From an uncultured Woeseiaceae bacterium (GTDB lineage: Bacteria; Pseudomonadota; Gammaproteobacteria; Steroidobacterales; Woeseiaceae), in contig CALZJH010000007.1 in assembly GCA_945787845.1 (NCBI GenBank), positions 124,001-188,000 on the forward strand: DNA of 64,000 nt, given 5' to 3'. The notes under the pieces are model-generated. The model ran no database searches. It had not been told where the DNA came from and saw only the letters and a list, made by a program, of their open reading frames with translations. Each line of letters begins with the position of its first letter. The first letter of the stretch is position 1. A program made the translations under genes and the position numbers. This document shows, in pieces, positions 57,393-64,000 of this stretch.

Positions 57393-58358
57393 ATGACGGT
57401 CAATATTCTCCTCGTAGTGGCGGGCCTCGCACTCCTTATCTGGGGAGCGGATCGCTTCGTCCATGGCGCTGCTGCCGGCGCCCGCAACCTTGGCGTCGCG
57501 CCCTTGCTGGTGGGCCTGACGGTTGTTGCGCTGGCGACGTCAGCGCCGGAGATTCTCGTGTCGGTGGTAGCGGCTCTCGACGGGGAGCCCGGGCTTGCGA
57601 TTGGTAACGCGATTGGTTCGAATATCGTCAACGTCGGTCTCGTCCTCGGCATGACGGCGATGATTCGGCCCATCAAGCTCGAGTCCGCGACCCTGCGGCG
57701 AGAAATGCCCGCGTTGCTGGCCGTGACGCTGCTAACCGTCTCGCTGTTCCTCGATACATTCCTGAGCCGTATCGACGGCCTCGTCATGCTGACGGGCCTG
57801 GTGATCGTCATGGTCTGGCTGGCACGCCTTGGCTTGCGCTCTGCAGCCAATGACCCCATCAAGATCGACTACGAGGCTGAAATCCCGAGCGACGTCTCAA
57901 TGACCATGGCCATTGTCTGGCTTACGGTCGGACTCGCCATCCTCCTCGTCGGTGCGAAAATCCTCGTTTACGGGTCCGTCGGCATCGCCCAGGAGCTGGG
58001 TGTGTCGGAAGTCGTCATCGGCGTGACCATCGTGGCCTTTGGCACGAGTCTTCCCGAACTCGCCGTCTCGCTGGCGAGCGCCCTGAAGGGTGAGTACGGC
58101 CTCGCGATCGGCAACATCGTTGGCTCGAACATCTTCAACCTGCTCGCCGTCATCGGCGTGGCGGCGACCATCCAGCCCGCCGCGCTGGCGCCGTCGGTTC
58201 TCAGCCTGCACATCTTCGTCATGGTGGCCTTCACGCTGGTGTTGTTCGCGATGACCTACGACTACGATGGCAAGGGCCAGCTTTCGCGGCTCGAGGGCGC
58301 CGCCCTGCTCGCTGCCTACATCGCCTACGATGCCTACGTTATCGCGCAGAACATTTAG
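57393..58358 (+). CDS. yrbG: calcium/sodium antiporter (YrbG-type)
   Basis: 321 residues from ATG 57393; an in-frame start 12 codons upstream is possible. About ten transmembrane helices in two inverted halves. The alpha repeats are present twice: ATSAPEILVSVVA with GNAIGSNIVNVGLVLGM near 50-88, and GTSLPELAVSLAS with GNIVGSNIFNLLAVIGV near 216-256, containing the acidic cation ligands. It is divergent from ibaG and precedes kdsD as in E. coli. Confidence 0.93.
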   Translation: MTVNILLVVAGLALLIWGADRFVHGAAAGARNLGVAPLLVGLTVVALATSAPEILVSVVAALDGEPGLAIGNAIGSNIVNVGLVLGMTAMIRPIKLESATLRREMPALLAVTLLTVSLFLDTFLSRIDGLVMLTGLVIVMVWLARLGLRSAANDPIKIDYEAEIPSDVSMTMAIVWLTVGLAILLVGAKILVYGSVGIAQELGVSEVVIGVTIVAFGTSLPELAVSLASALKGEYGLAIGNIVGSNIFNLLAVIGVAATIQPAALAPSVLSLHIFVMVAFTLVLFAMTYDYDGKGQLSRLEGAALLAAYIAYDAYVIAQNI

Positions 58359-58408
58359 CACCGGCCTCGGTTAGAATATGGCGATTGCCATCCGCCCAGG
58401 GGTTTGAG

Positions 58409-59392
58409 TTGCCTGACACGCTGACTAGGGACGAGCTGCTCGCGCTGGCCGCCAAGGTCCTGGATATCGAAGCGCGCGCCGTCGAAACCCTGAAATCCCG
58501 CCTTGGCGATGACTTCGTCGCCGCGTGCGACCTCTGCATGGACACGCCCGGGCGCATCGTCGTCACCGGTATGGGGAAGTCCGGGCATGTCAGTAACAAG
58601 ATCGCCGCGACGCTCGCCTCGACAGGCTCACCGGCCTTCTTCATGCACCCCGCCGAGGCCAGCCATGGCGACCTCGGCATGATCACGGGTCAGGATCTGC
58701 TGCTGGCTATCTCCTACTCGGGTGAAACCGCCGAGGTCATCACCATCCTGCCGGTTGTAAAACGCATGGGAGCGAAGATGATCGCACTAACGGGCAATGC
58801 GAAATCGACCATGGCACAGGCCGCCGACGTGCACCTCGACATCAGCGTCGAGGAAGAAGCCTGCCCGCTGAACCTGGCACCGACAGCAAGCACCACGGCA
58901 ACGCTCGCGATGGGTGATGCCCTCGCCGTCGCATTACTTGAAAAACGCGGCTTTACCGCCGAGGATTTTGCTCGCTCCCACCCGAGTGGCAGCCTGGGCA
59001 AACGCCTGCTGCTGCGCGTCTCTGACATCATGCGGACCGGTGATCGTGTGCCATCGGTAGGCGTTGACGTGACCTTGCGCGACGCGCTGCTGGAAATGAC
59101 CGACAAGGGTCTGGGCATGACCGCGATTGTCGACGACGAGCATTCGATTCTCGGCATCTACACCGATGGTGACCTGCGTCGCACCCTGGATACCGGGGCC
59201 GATATTCGCTCGACAACGATTCGCGAGGTGATGCACACGAATTGCAAGACGACCTCGGCCGATGTGCTCGCGGCCGAAGCGCTGCACCTGCTCGAGGAAA
59301 ACAAGATAACGTCGCTACTCGTGGCCGATGAGGACAACAGGCTGGTCGGCGCATTGAACATCCATGACCTGTTCCGCGAGGGGTTGATGTGA
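58409..59392 (+). CDS. kdsD: D-arabinose 5-phosphate isomerase
   Basis: Converts ribulose 5-phosphate to arabinose 5-phosphate for Kdo synthesis. 327 residues from the TTG at 58409, chosen because AGGGG lies six bases before it; a TTG at 58385 is also in frame, but a TAGAAT -10 candidate at 58371-58376 would put transcription right beside it. The SIS domain has VTGMGKSGHVSNKIAATLAS near 52-71 and ISYSGETAEV near 100. Two CBS domains follow (about 197-327). Confidence 0.95.
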   Translation: MPDTLTRDELLALAAKVLDIEARAVETLKSRLGDDFVAACDLCMDTPGRIVVTGMGKSGHVSNKIAATLASTGSPAFFMHPAEASHGDLGMITGQDLLLAISYSGETAEVITILPVVKRMGAKMIALTGNAKSTMAQAADVHLDISVEEEACPLNLAPTASTTATLAMGDALAVALLEKRGFTAEDFARSHPSGSLGKRLLLRVSDIMRTGDRVPSVGVDVTLRDALLEMTDKGLGMTAIVDDEHSILGIYTDGDLRRTLDTGADIRSTTIREVMHTNCKTTSADVLAAEALHLLEENKITSLLVADEDNRLVGALNIHDLFREGLM

Positions 59393-59892
59393 GTACCGGA
59401 CTCGACAGACTCGAGACCATTCGCCTCATCGCCTTCGACGTGGACGGCGTGTTTACCGATGGGCGCTTCTATTTGTCCGACGACGGTGTCGAGACCAAGG
59501 CATTTCATACCCAGGATGGCTACGGCGTGCGCCGTCTGCTCGACGCCGGCATCGTGGTCGCTGTTATCAGCGGGCGTCAGTCGGGTGCTGTCGAAAAGCG
59601 CATGGCGGAACTCGGCGTGCCGCACGTCATTCTCGGCTGCAAGAACAAGGTCGCCGCGATGGCCGAACTCGCATCCGACCTCGGGCTGTCACTCGAAGTG
59701 TGTGCCTTCGTTGGCGATGACCTGCCCGACATGCCGCTCCTGGAGCACGTCGGGTTCTCGGTCGCCGTGGCGAATGCAGTGCCCGCCTTGCAGGACTACT
59801 GTGACTACGTCACCCGGGCGCCGGGCGGCTCCGGCGCCGTGCGCGAGATTTGCGACCTGATCGCCACGGCTGGCGGCCACGCGGACCGATGA
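59389..59892 (+). CDS. kdsC: 3-deoxy-D-manno-octulosonate 8-phosphate phosphatase
   Basis: HAD-superfamily phosphatase releasing Kdo. 167 residues from a GTG that overlaps the kdsD stop by four bases. FDVDGVFTDGRFYLSDDG near 16-33 carries the nucleophile and general-acid aspartates, VISGRQSGAVEKRMAELG near 59-76 is the second motif, and FVGDDLPDMPLLEHVGFSVA near 110-129 the metal-binding one. It is a C0-type tetrameric HAD with no cap. Confidence 0.96.
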   Translation: MSTGLDRLETIRLIAFDVDGVFTDGRFYLSDDGVETKAFHTQDGYGVRRLLDAGIVVAVISGRQSGAVEKRMAELGVPHVILGCKNKVAAMAELASDLGLSLEVCAFVGDDLPDMPLLEHVGFSVAVANAVPALQDYCDYVTRAPGGSGAVREICDLIATAGGHADR

Positions 59893-60446
59893 GCCCGCGC
59901 TCAATAAGCCTGCTCGTCATCCTGGCCGCCGCGGCATTGGCAAGCTGGTACCTCGCGCGCGACAGGCAGCCGGCCGCGGAAGAAGGCACGGCCTACGATG
60001 CGGCACACCAGGGCTACTATCTGAAATCTGCCCGCATTCTCGGCACCGGGAAGGACGGCAGCCTGCTTTACGAGATCGAGGCGGCCTATGCGGAACAGGC
60101 CGCGAAGGACAGAATCGAGTTCAGCGATGTGCGCATTCGCTACTCGCCCGACTCCGATATCCCGTGGATCGTGAATGCCGACGAGGCGACATTGCAGGAG
60201 GGCGCGCCCAGGATCGCCCTGCGCGGTTTCGTCAAGATCCTGAACAGCGGCGAGACGAGTGCAGACGATATCGAGATCAGAACCCAGTACCTCGAACTGG
60301 ACCCCGAACAGTTTATTGCCGAGACGGAGGAACGCGTCCAGATTCGCTTCGGGACCCGCAGCGTGACGGCAACGGGCATGCTAGCATCGCTCAATGACGA
60401 CAGAATTGAGCTCAAGTCCAACGTTCGCGGCAAGATAGTCCCTTAA
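59889..60446 (+). CDS. lptC: LPS export protein LptC
   Basis: 185 residues from ATG 59889, overlapping kdsC by four bases. One N-terminal helix (about 5-24) anchors it in the inner membrane; the rest is the periplasmic beta-jellyroll, with SARILGTGKDGSLLYEIEAA near 47-66 and a final IELKSNVRGKIVP. LptC links LptB2FG to LptA. Identification rests on position and fold pattern, as the family is poorly conserved. Confidence 0.93.
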   Translation: MSPRSISLLVILAAAALASWYLARDRQPAAEEGTAYDAAHQGYYLKSARILGTGKDGSLLYEIEAAYAEQAAKDRIEFSDVRIRYSPDSDIPWIVNADEATLQEGAPRIALRGFVKILNSGETSADDIEIRTQYLELDPEQFIAETEERVQIRFGTRSVTATGMLASLNDDRIELKSNVRGKIVP

Positions 60447-60449
60447 AGC

Positions 60450-61121
60450 ATGGCAAAAGTTACGAAAATTCTCGTGTGCTTCGTGGCGCTGGCCGCGCTG
60501 CCGAGCGGCGCGTGGGCACAGGTTGTCGATCTCGACCAGCTGCCGTGGACGCTCGACTCCGAAACCGCCGTATTCGACGGCAAAACCTCGACCTATATCT
60601 ACACGGGCCTGCGCTTTTCGCAGGGCAATATTTCGATCGAATCGGACGAAGGACGCGCAACCAACGGCACCGAGAACACGCGGGAGCTCAAGTTTACGGG
60701 CAACGTCGTCATCAACGTCAATAACGGCCGCATCGAGTGCGACACGGCAGACCTGCAGTTTACGGGCAGTACGCTGAGCAGCGCCGTCGTGACCGGATCA
60801 CCGGCCATTTACGAGCTCAGGCGTGACGATGCCGATGATGTGACCCACGCCGAAGCCGGACGTCTCCGCTACGACGTTGCCGCCGGCGTTATCGAATTCT
60901 CGGACAACGCGACAATTACCGAGAGCGGCAACCAGATTGCGTCCAACTACCTCCTCTACAACATTAATGAACGCCGCATCAAGGCCGACTCCGCAGGTAC
61001 CGAGGAAGACCGCGTGCGCATCACTTACACGCCAACGGCGGAAGACATGGAAGCCGTAGAGCGAGACGCGGCAGCTGTGGAGGGCAACACTGAAATTGTG
61101 GAGGACGACGAGAATCCATGA
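60450..61121 (+). CDS. lptA: LPS transport periplasmic protein LptA
   Basis: 223 residues with a signal peptide ([18 protein letters not shown], cleaved near 23). The mature protein has the OstA-like beta repeats: [20 protein letters not shown] near 38-57, [20 protein letters not shown] near 80-99 and [20 protein letters not shown] near 147-166. An acidic C-terminal tail is present. It forms the bridge for LPS between LptC and LptD and overlaps lptB by four bases. Confidence 0.94.
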   Translation: MAKVTKILVCFVALAALPSGAWAQVVDLDQLPWTLDSETAVFDGKTSTYIYTGLRFSQGNISIESDEGRATNGTENTRELKFTGNVVINVNNGRIECDTADLQFTGSTLSSAVVTGSPAIYELRRDDADDVTHAEAGRLRYDVAAGVIEFSDNATITESGNQIASNYLLYNINERRIKADSAGTEEDRVRITYTPTAEDMEAVERDAAAVEGNTEIVEDDENP

Positions 61122-61843
61122 GCATTCTCAGCGTTCAGAACATCTCCAAGAGTTACAAGCTGCGCAAGGTCGTCAAGGACCTGTCGCTGGAGATCAAGAG
61201 CGGTGAAGTGGTCGGTCTTCTCGGTCCAAACGGCGCAGGCAAGACCACGGCGTTCTACATGATCGTCGGCCTGATCGCGGCGGACAGCGGCAATATCCTG
61301 CTGGATGGCAAGGACCTCACGGCCCTGCCCATGCATCGCCGCGCCAAGCTGGGCGTCGGCTATCTCCCGCAGGAAGCCTCGATATTTCGCAAGCTCACAG
61401 TCGAACAGAATATTCTCGCGATCCTCGAAAACCGCGATGACCTGGATCGCGCGGGCCGCGAGCAGGAACTCGAAAACCTGCTCGATGAGCTCCATGTAGG
61501 TCACGTGCGCTCGAGTCTCGGAATCAGCCTGTCGGGCGGCGAGCGCCGCCGCGTTGAGATTGCGCGGGCCCTGGCCGCGGACCCCTTATTCGTCCTGCTC
61601 GACGAGCCGTTTGCGGGCGTGGATCCGATCTCGGTCCTCGATATCCAGCGCATCATCCGCCATCTTTGCGAACGCGGCATCGGGGTTCTTATTACCGATC
61701 ACAACGTCCGCGAAACCCTTGGCATCTGCGGGCACGCGTATATTCTCAGTGACGGCAGTCTGATCGCCGCAGGCTCGCCCCAGGAGATCCTGGAAAATCA
61801 GCACGTTCGAGAAGTGTATCTCGGACAGGAGTTCAAACTCTGA
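61118..61843 (+). CDS. lptB: LPS export ABC transporter ATPase LptB
   Basis: 241 residues. Walker [18 protein letters not shown] near 37-53, Q-loop in [20 protein letters not shown] near 82-101, signature [15 protein letters not shown] near 138-152 and Walker [16 protein letters not shown] near 158-172 are all intact. It powers extraction of LPS with LptF and LptG, which are not in this window. Confidence 0.97.
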   Translation: MSILSVQNISKSYKLRKVVKDLSLEIKSGEVVGLLGPNGAGKTTAFYMIVGLIAADSGNILLDGKDLTALPMHRRAKLGVGYLPQEASIFRKLTVEQNILAILENRDDLDRAGREQELENLLDELHVGHVRSSLGISLSGGERRRVEIARALAADPLFVLLDEPFAGVDPISVLDIQRIIRHLCERGIGVLITDHNVRETLGICGHAYILSDGSLIAAGSPQEILENQHVREVYLGQEFKL

Positions 61844-61904
61844 GGCAAACTATGGCCATTCGGGACTTGTGTACGGCCTTTTCGCCCACAGAGTTAGATT
61901 GAAT

Positions 61905-63299
61905 ATGCTTAAACCTTCGCTGCAGTTAAAACTCGGTCAGACCCTGACCATGACGCCGCAATTGCAGCAGGCTATCCGCTTATTGCAGCTCCCGGTTCTG
62001 GACCTTAATGCCCAGATTCAGGAGGCCCTCGAAGAGAACATAATGCTCGAGATGGAGGACCTCCCCGACGTCCCGAGAACGGACGCCGAGACCACGGCCG
62101 AAGTCGAGACGATCAAGGCTGATGAGCTGTGGGAGTCGCGAGCCGCCGACCGTATCCAGGACGGTGGCTGGAACGGCGAAGGCCGGCCCATCTCTGAATT
62201 TGCTGACGAATCCGGCCAGTCGCTGCGCGACCATCTGCTGTGGCAGCTCGAAATGGAGCACTTCACGCCTCGCGAGATCATTATTGGGGAATCCATCGTC
62301 GATTCGATCAACGACGACGGCTACCTGGAGGCCGATTTCGACGAGATTCTCGAGACCCTGGACGAGAAACCGGCCGTTACCGAACGCGAGGTCGAGAAGA
62401 CGCTCGTCAAGATCCAGCGCCTCGACCCTATGGGCGTCGGCGCGCGCACTCTCTCAGAGTGCATCATCCTGCAACTCAGCCAGCTTGACTGGAATACGCC
62501 CGGCCTGCAGCTCGCGATCGAGATTGCCGGCGATCACCTCGACCTGGTTGCAACACGCGACTACGGCGAACTGCGCCGCGGCCTCAGGACTTCCGAAGAC
62601 GACTTGCACACGGCCCTCGCGCTGATTCGCGGCTGTAACCCACGACCCGGGACGGCAGTGAGTTCAGCCGCGGCAGAGTACGTCATTCCTGACGTCTTCG
62701 TCCGCAAGGTCGACAATCGCTGGCAGGTAGAGATCAGCCCGACCGGCGTACCGCGACTATCGGTCAATCAGCAGTACGCCAAGTTGCTGCGCGGCAGCGG
62801 CGAGCACACGGTACTGAAATCACAGCTGCAGGAAGCACGCTGGCTGATTCGGAGCCTCGAAATACGCAACGAGACGCTGCTCAAGGTCGCGACCAGCATC
62901 GTATCGCGCCAGACTGAGTTCCTGGAACACGGGGACGAGGCCATGAAACCCATGGTCCTGCGCGACATCGCCGACGAAATCGGCATGCATGAATCAACGA
63001 TTTCACGCGTAACAACCAACAAGTACATGCACACCCCGCGAGGCGTTTTCGAGTTCAAGTACTTCTTCTCGTCCCACCTCTCGTCCGAAAGCGGCGAGGA
63101 CCAGTCCTCGACCTCAGTTCGCGCGAAAATCCGCAAACTGATCGGTGCCGAGAACCCGGCGAAACCGCTCAGTGACAGCAAGATCACGAACTTACTGAAG
63201 GACGAAGGTATTTCGGTTGCGAGACGCACAGTCGCGAAGTACCGTGAAGCTATGAATATTCCGTCGTCGAGCGAACGCAGGGTTCGCGACGCCAGATAA
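61905..63299 (+). CDS. rpoN: RNA polymerase sigma-54 factor
   Basis: 464 residues from ATG 61905. The glutamine- and leucine-rich region I is at the start (LGQTLTMTPQLQQAIRLLQL). The core-binding region spans about 110-300, with the helix-turn-helix near 345-375 (VLRDIADEIGMHESTISRVT). The C-terminal RpoN box ARRTVAKYREAMNIPSS is intact. Upstream lptB and downstream hpf-ptsN give the usual context in which RpoN is linked to the nitrogen phosphotransferase system. Confidence 0.97.
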   Translation: MLKPSLQLKLGQTLTMTPQLQQAIRLLQLPVLDLNAQIQEALEENIMLEMEDLPDVPRTDAETTAEVETIKADELWESRAADRIQDGGWNGEGRPISEFADESGQSLRDHLLWQLEMEHFTPREIIIGESIVDSINDDGYLEADFDEILETLDEKPAVTEREVEKTLVKIQRLDPMGVGARTLSECIILQLSQLDWNTPGLQLAIEIAGDHLDLVATRDYGELRRGLRTSEDDLHTALALIRGCNPRPGTAVSSAAAEYVIPDVFVRKVDNRWQVEISPTGVPRLSVNQQYAKLLRGSGEHTVLKSQLQEARWLIRSLEIRNETLLKVATSIVSRQTEFLEHGDEAMKPMVLRDIADEIGMHESTISRVTTNKYMHTPRGVFEFKYFFSSHLSSESGEDQSSTSVRAKIRKLIGAENPAKPLSDSKITNLLKDEGISVARRTVAKYREAMNIPSSSERRVRDAR

Positions 63300-63387
63300 G
63301 GATGCTAGGTAAGAATCACTACATGAAGGAGGACCAACGGACTGTTATCCTGAACCCGCAGGTAAATCGAGAATATGGGAGACCATT

Positions 63388-63708
63388 ATGCAGTTGAATG
63401 TTTCAGGCCATCATGTCGAGGTAACTGAATCCATGAGAGACTATGTCGGCGCAAAAGTAGACAAGATCGGCCGACATTTTGACATTGTGTCTGACGTCCA
63501 ATGTATCCTGACCGTAGAAAAACTACGGCACAAAGCCGAGGCCACTGCCAGCGTCAATGGCGGCACCATTTACTGTGACCATATCGAAGAGGATATGTAC
63601 GCAGCAATTGATGGTCTCGTAGACAAACTTGAACGGCGCGTGCGCAAGTACAAAGAAAAACTTGTCGACCACCACGCCCGAGATAAACACAAAGAACGAT
63701 ACGCCTGA
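63388..63708 (+). CDS. hpf: ribosome hibernation promoting factor
   Basis: 106 residues, the short (gammaproteobacterial) HPF that stabilises 100S ribosomes. NVSGHHVEVTESMRDYVGAK near 4-23 and ASVNGGTIYCDHIEEDMYAA near 55-74 are typical, with a basic C-terminal helix (LERRVRKYKEKLVDHH). GGGAG precedes the ATG. A 24-codon frame at 63324-63398 overlaps its start but is probably not coding. Confidence 0.95.
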   Translation: MQLNVSGHHVEVTESMRDYVGAKVDKIGRHFDIVSDVQCILTVEKLRHKAEATASVNGGTIYCDHIEEDMYAAIDGLVDKLERRVRKYKEKLVDHHARDKHKERYA

Positions 63709-63771
63709 CACGGCGGTTCCGGCGCGGTCAAGCGGGGCCGCGCCGGCCGTTCTCAGCAAGAATCCATTCCT

Positions 63772-64000
63772 ATGTCGCTCCAAGAAATCATCAAGCCTGA
63801 CGGTGTCCTGTGCAACGCCACCGCCCGCAGCAAGAAGCACTGTCTCGAGATATTGAGCGAACTCCTCATTCGCAACATTCCGGACGTCGCGAGCGACGAT
63901 ATTTTCGAGTGCCTGATCAGCCGTGAGCGGCTCGGGTGCACGAGCCTCGACAGGGGAGCCGCATTTCCACATTGTCGCGTCAAGGGCATTGACGAAAGCG
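63772..64000 (+). CDS. ptsN: nitrogen-regulatory PTS EIIA (PtsN), 3' part cut by window edge
   Basis: 76 codons are present, starting MSLQEIIKPDGVLCNATARS. SKKHCLEILSELLIRNIPDV and SRERLGCTSLDRGAAFPHCR match the EIIA-Ntr N-terminal half, and the histidine in FPHC is the phosphorylation site (GIAIPHG in E. coli). Position after rpoN-hpf agrees. About half of the protein lies beyond position 64000. Confidence 0.94.
   Translation, partial: MSLQEIIKPDGVLCNATARSKKHCLEILSELLIRNIPDVASDDIFECLISRERLGCTSLDRGAAFPHCRVKGIDES

Noticed and set aside
63324..63398. 24-codon frame starting with a good GGAGG-like context just before hpf
   Set aside because: It overlaps the hpf start, encodes no recognisable peptide, and the hpf ribosome site is independent and adequate; a regulatory upstream ORF cannot be shown from sequence.

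Overview
The window is about 64 kb of GC-rich chromosome from a gammaproteobacterium, probably a marine or environmental lineage outside the enterics. The grounds are the gene orders and protein families: rng-yhdP-tldD, holA-nadD-rsfS-rlmH, a complete mra/mur/fts (dcw) cluster ending ftsA-ftsZ-lpxC, rsmI/lpoA-yraN-diaA, petABC-sspA-sspB, and kdsD-kdsC-lptC-lptA-lptB-rpoN-hpf-ptsN. All are typical of Gammaproteobacteria. I cannot name a genus. I see no tRNA, rRNA operon, CRISPR array, prophage or transposase gene.

Layout. 1-8260: end of rpe, djlA, purC, a YihY/BrkB membrane protein, pmbA, a half-length yjgA/darP, purE-purK and an ExeA-type ATPase fused to an FHA domain. 8276-22974 (minus strand): two very small genes, one with a CRP-like site and its own terminator, then a long housekeeping series read as cysS, sufE, yidD, a membrane protein, trm112, holA, nadD, rsfS, rlmH, maf, rng, yhdP, a nitrilase-family gene and tldD. 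23077-23923: stand-alone hisI with two tiny envelope ORFs. 23924-26658: a small accessory island of hypothetical genes. 26659-45293 (minus strand): the dcw cluster from mraZ to ftsZ, then lpxC. 45657-46020: rnpB. 46067-50740: a MarR-type regulator behind a large perfect palindrome, rsmI facing lpoA-yraN, then diaA. 50741-54464 (minus): sspB, sspA and the cytochrome bc1 genes. 54699-58358: a DegS-type protease, murA, ibaG and an antiporter. 58409-64000: Kdo synthesis, LPS export, rpoN, hpf and the start of ptsN.

How it fits together. Most of the window builds the cell envelope. murA through murG with mraY, ftsI and ftsW make and use lipid II; ftsL, ftsQ, ftsA and ftsZ position division; lpxC starts lipid A; kdsD/kdsC supply Kdo; lptC/A/B move LPS outward; yhdP and lpoA belong to envelope lipid and murein systems. 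bc1, SspA/SspB, RpoN, HPF and PtsN link respiration, stress and global regulation.

The unusual material is concentrated in two places. In the island at 23.9-26.7 kb, each of four plus-strand ORFs is followed by a related repeat (about 72-bp units after three, one clear half-unit after the fourth). Two of these ORFs are preceded by the same promoter segment and a cyclic-di-GMP-I (GEMM) riboswitch-like leader. At 49851-50116, between yraN and diaA, lies a 266-bp element made of two inverted, roughly 130-bp units. Their heads and loops are conserved, but their stem sequences differ and each stem still pairs perfectly, as expected of a structure under selection.
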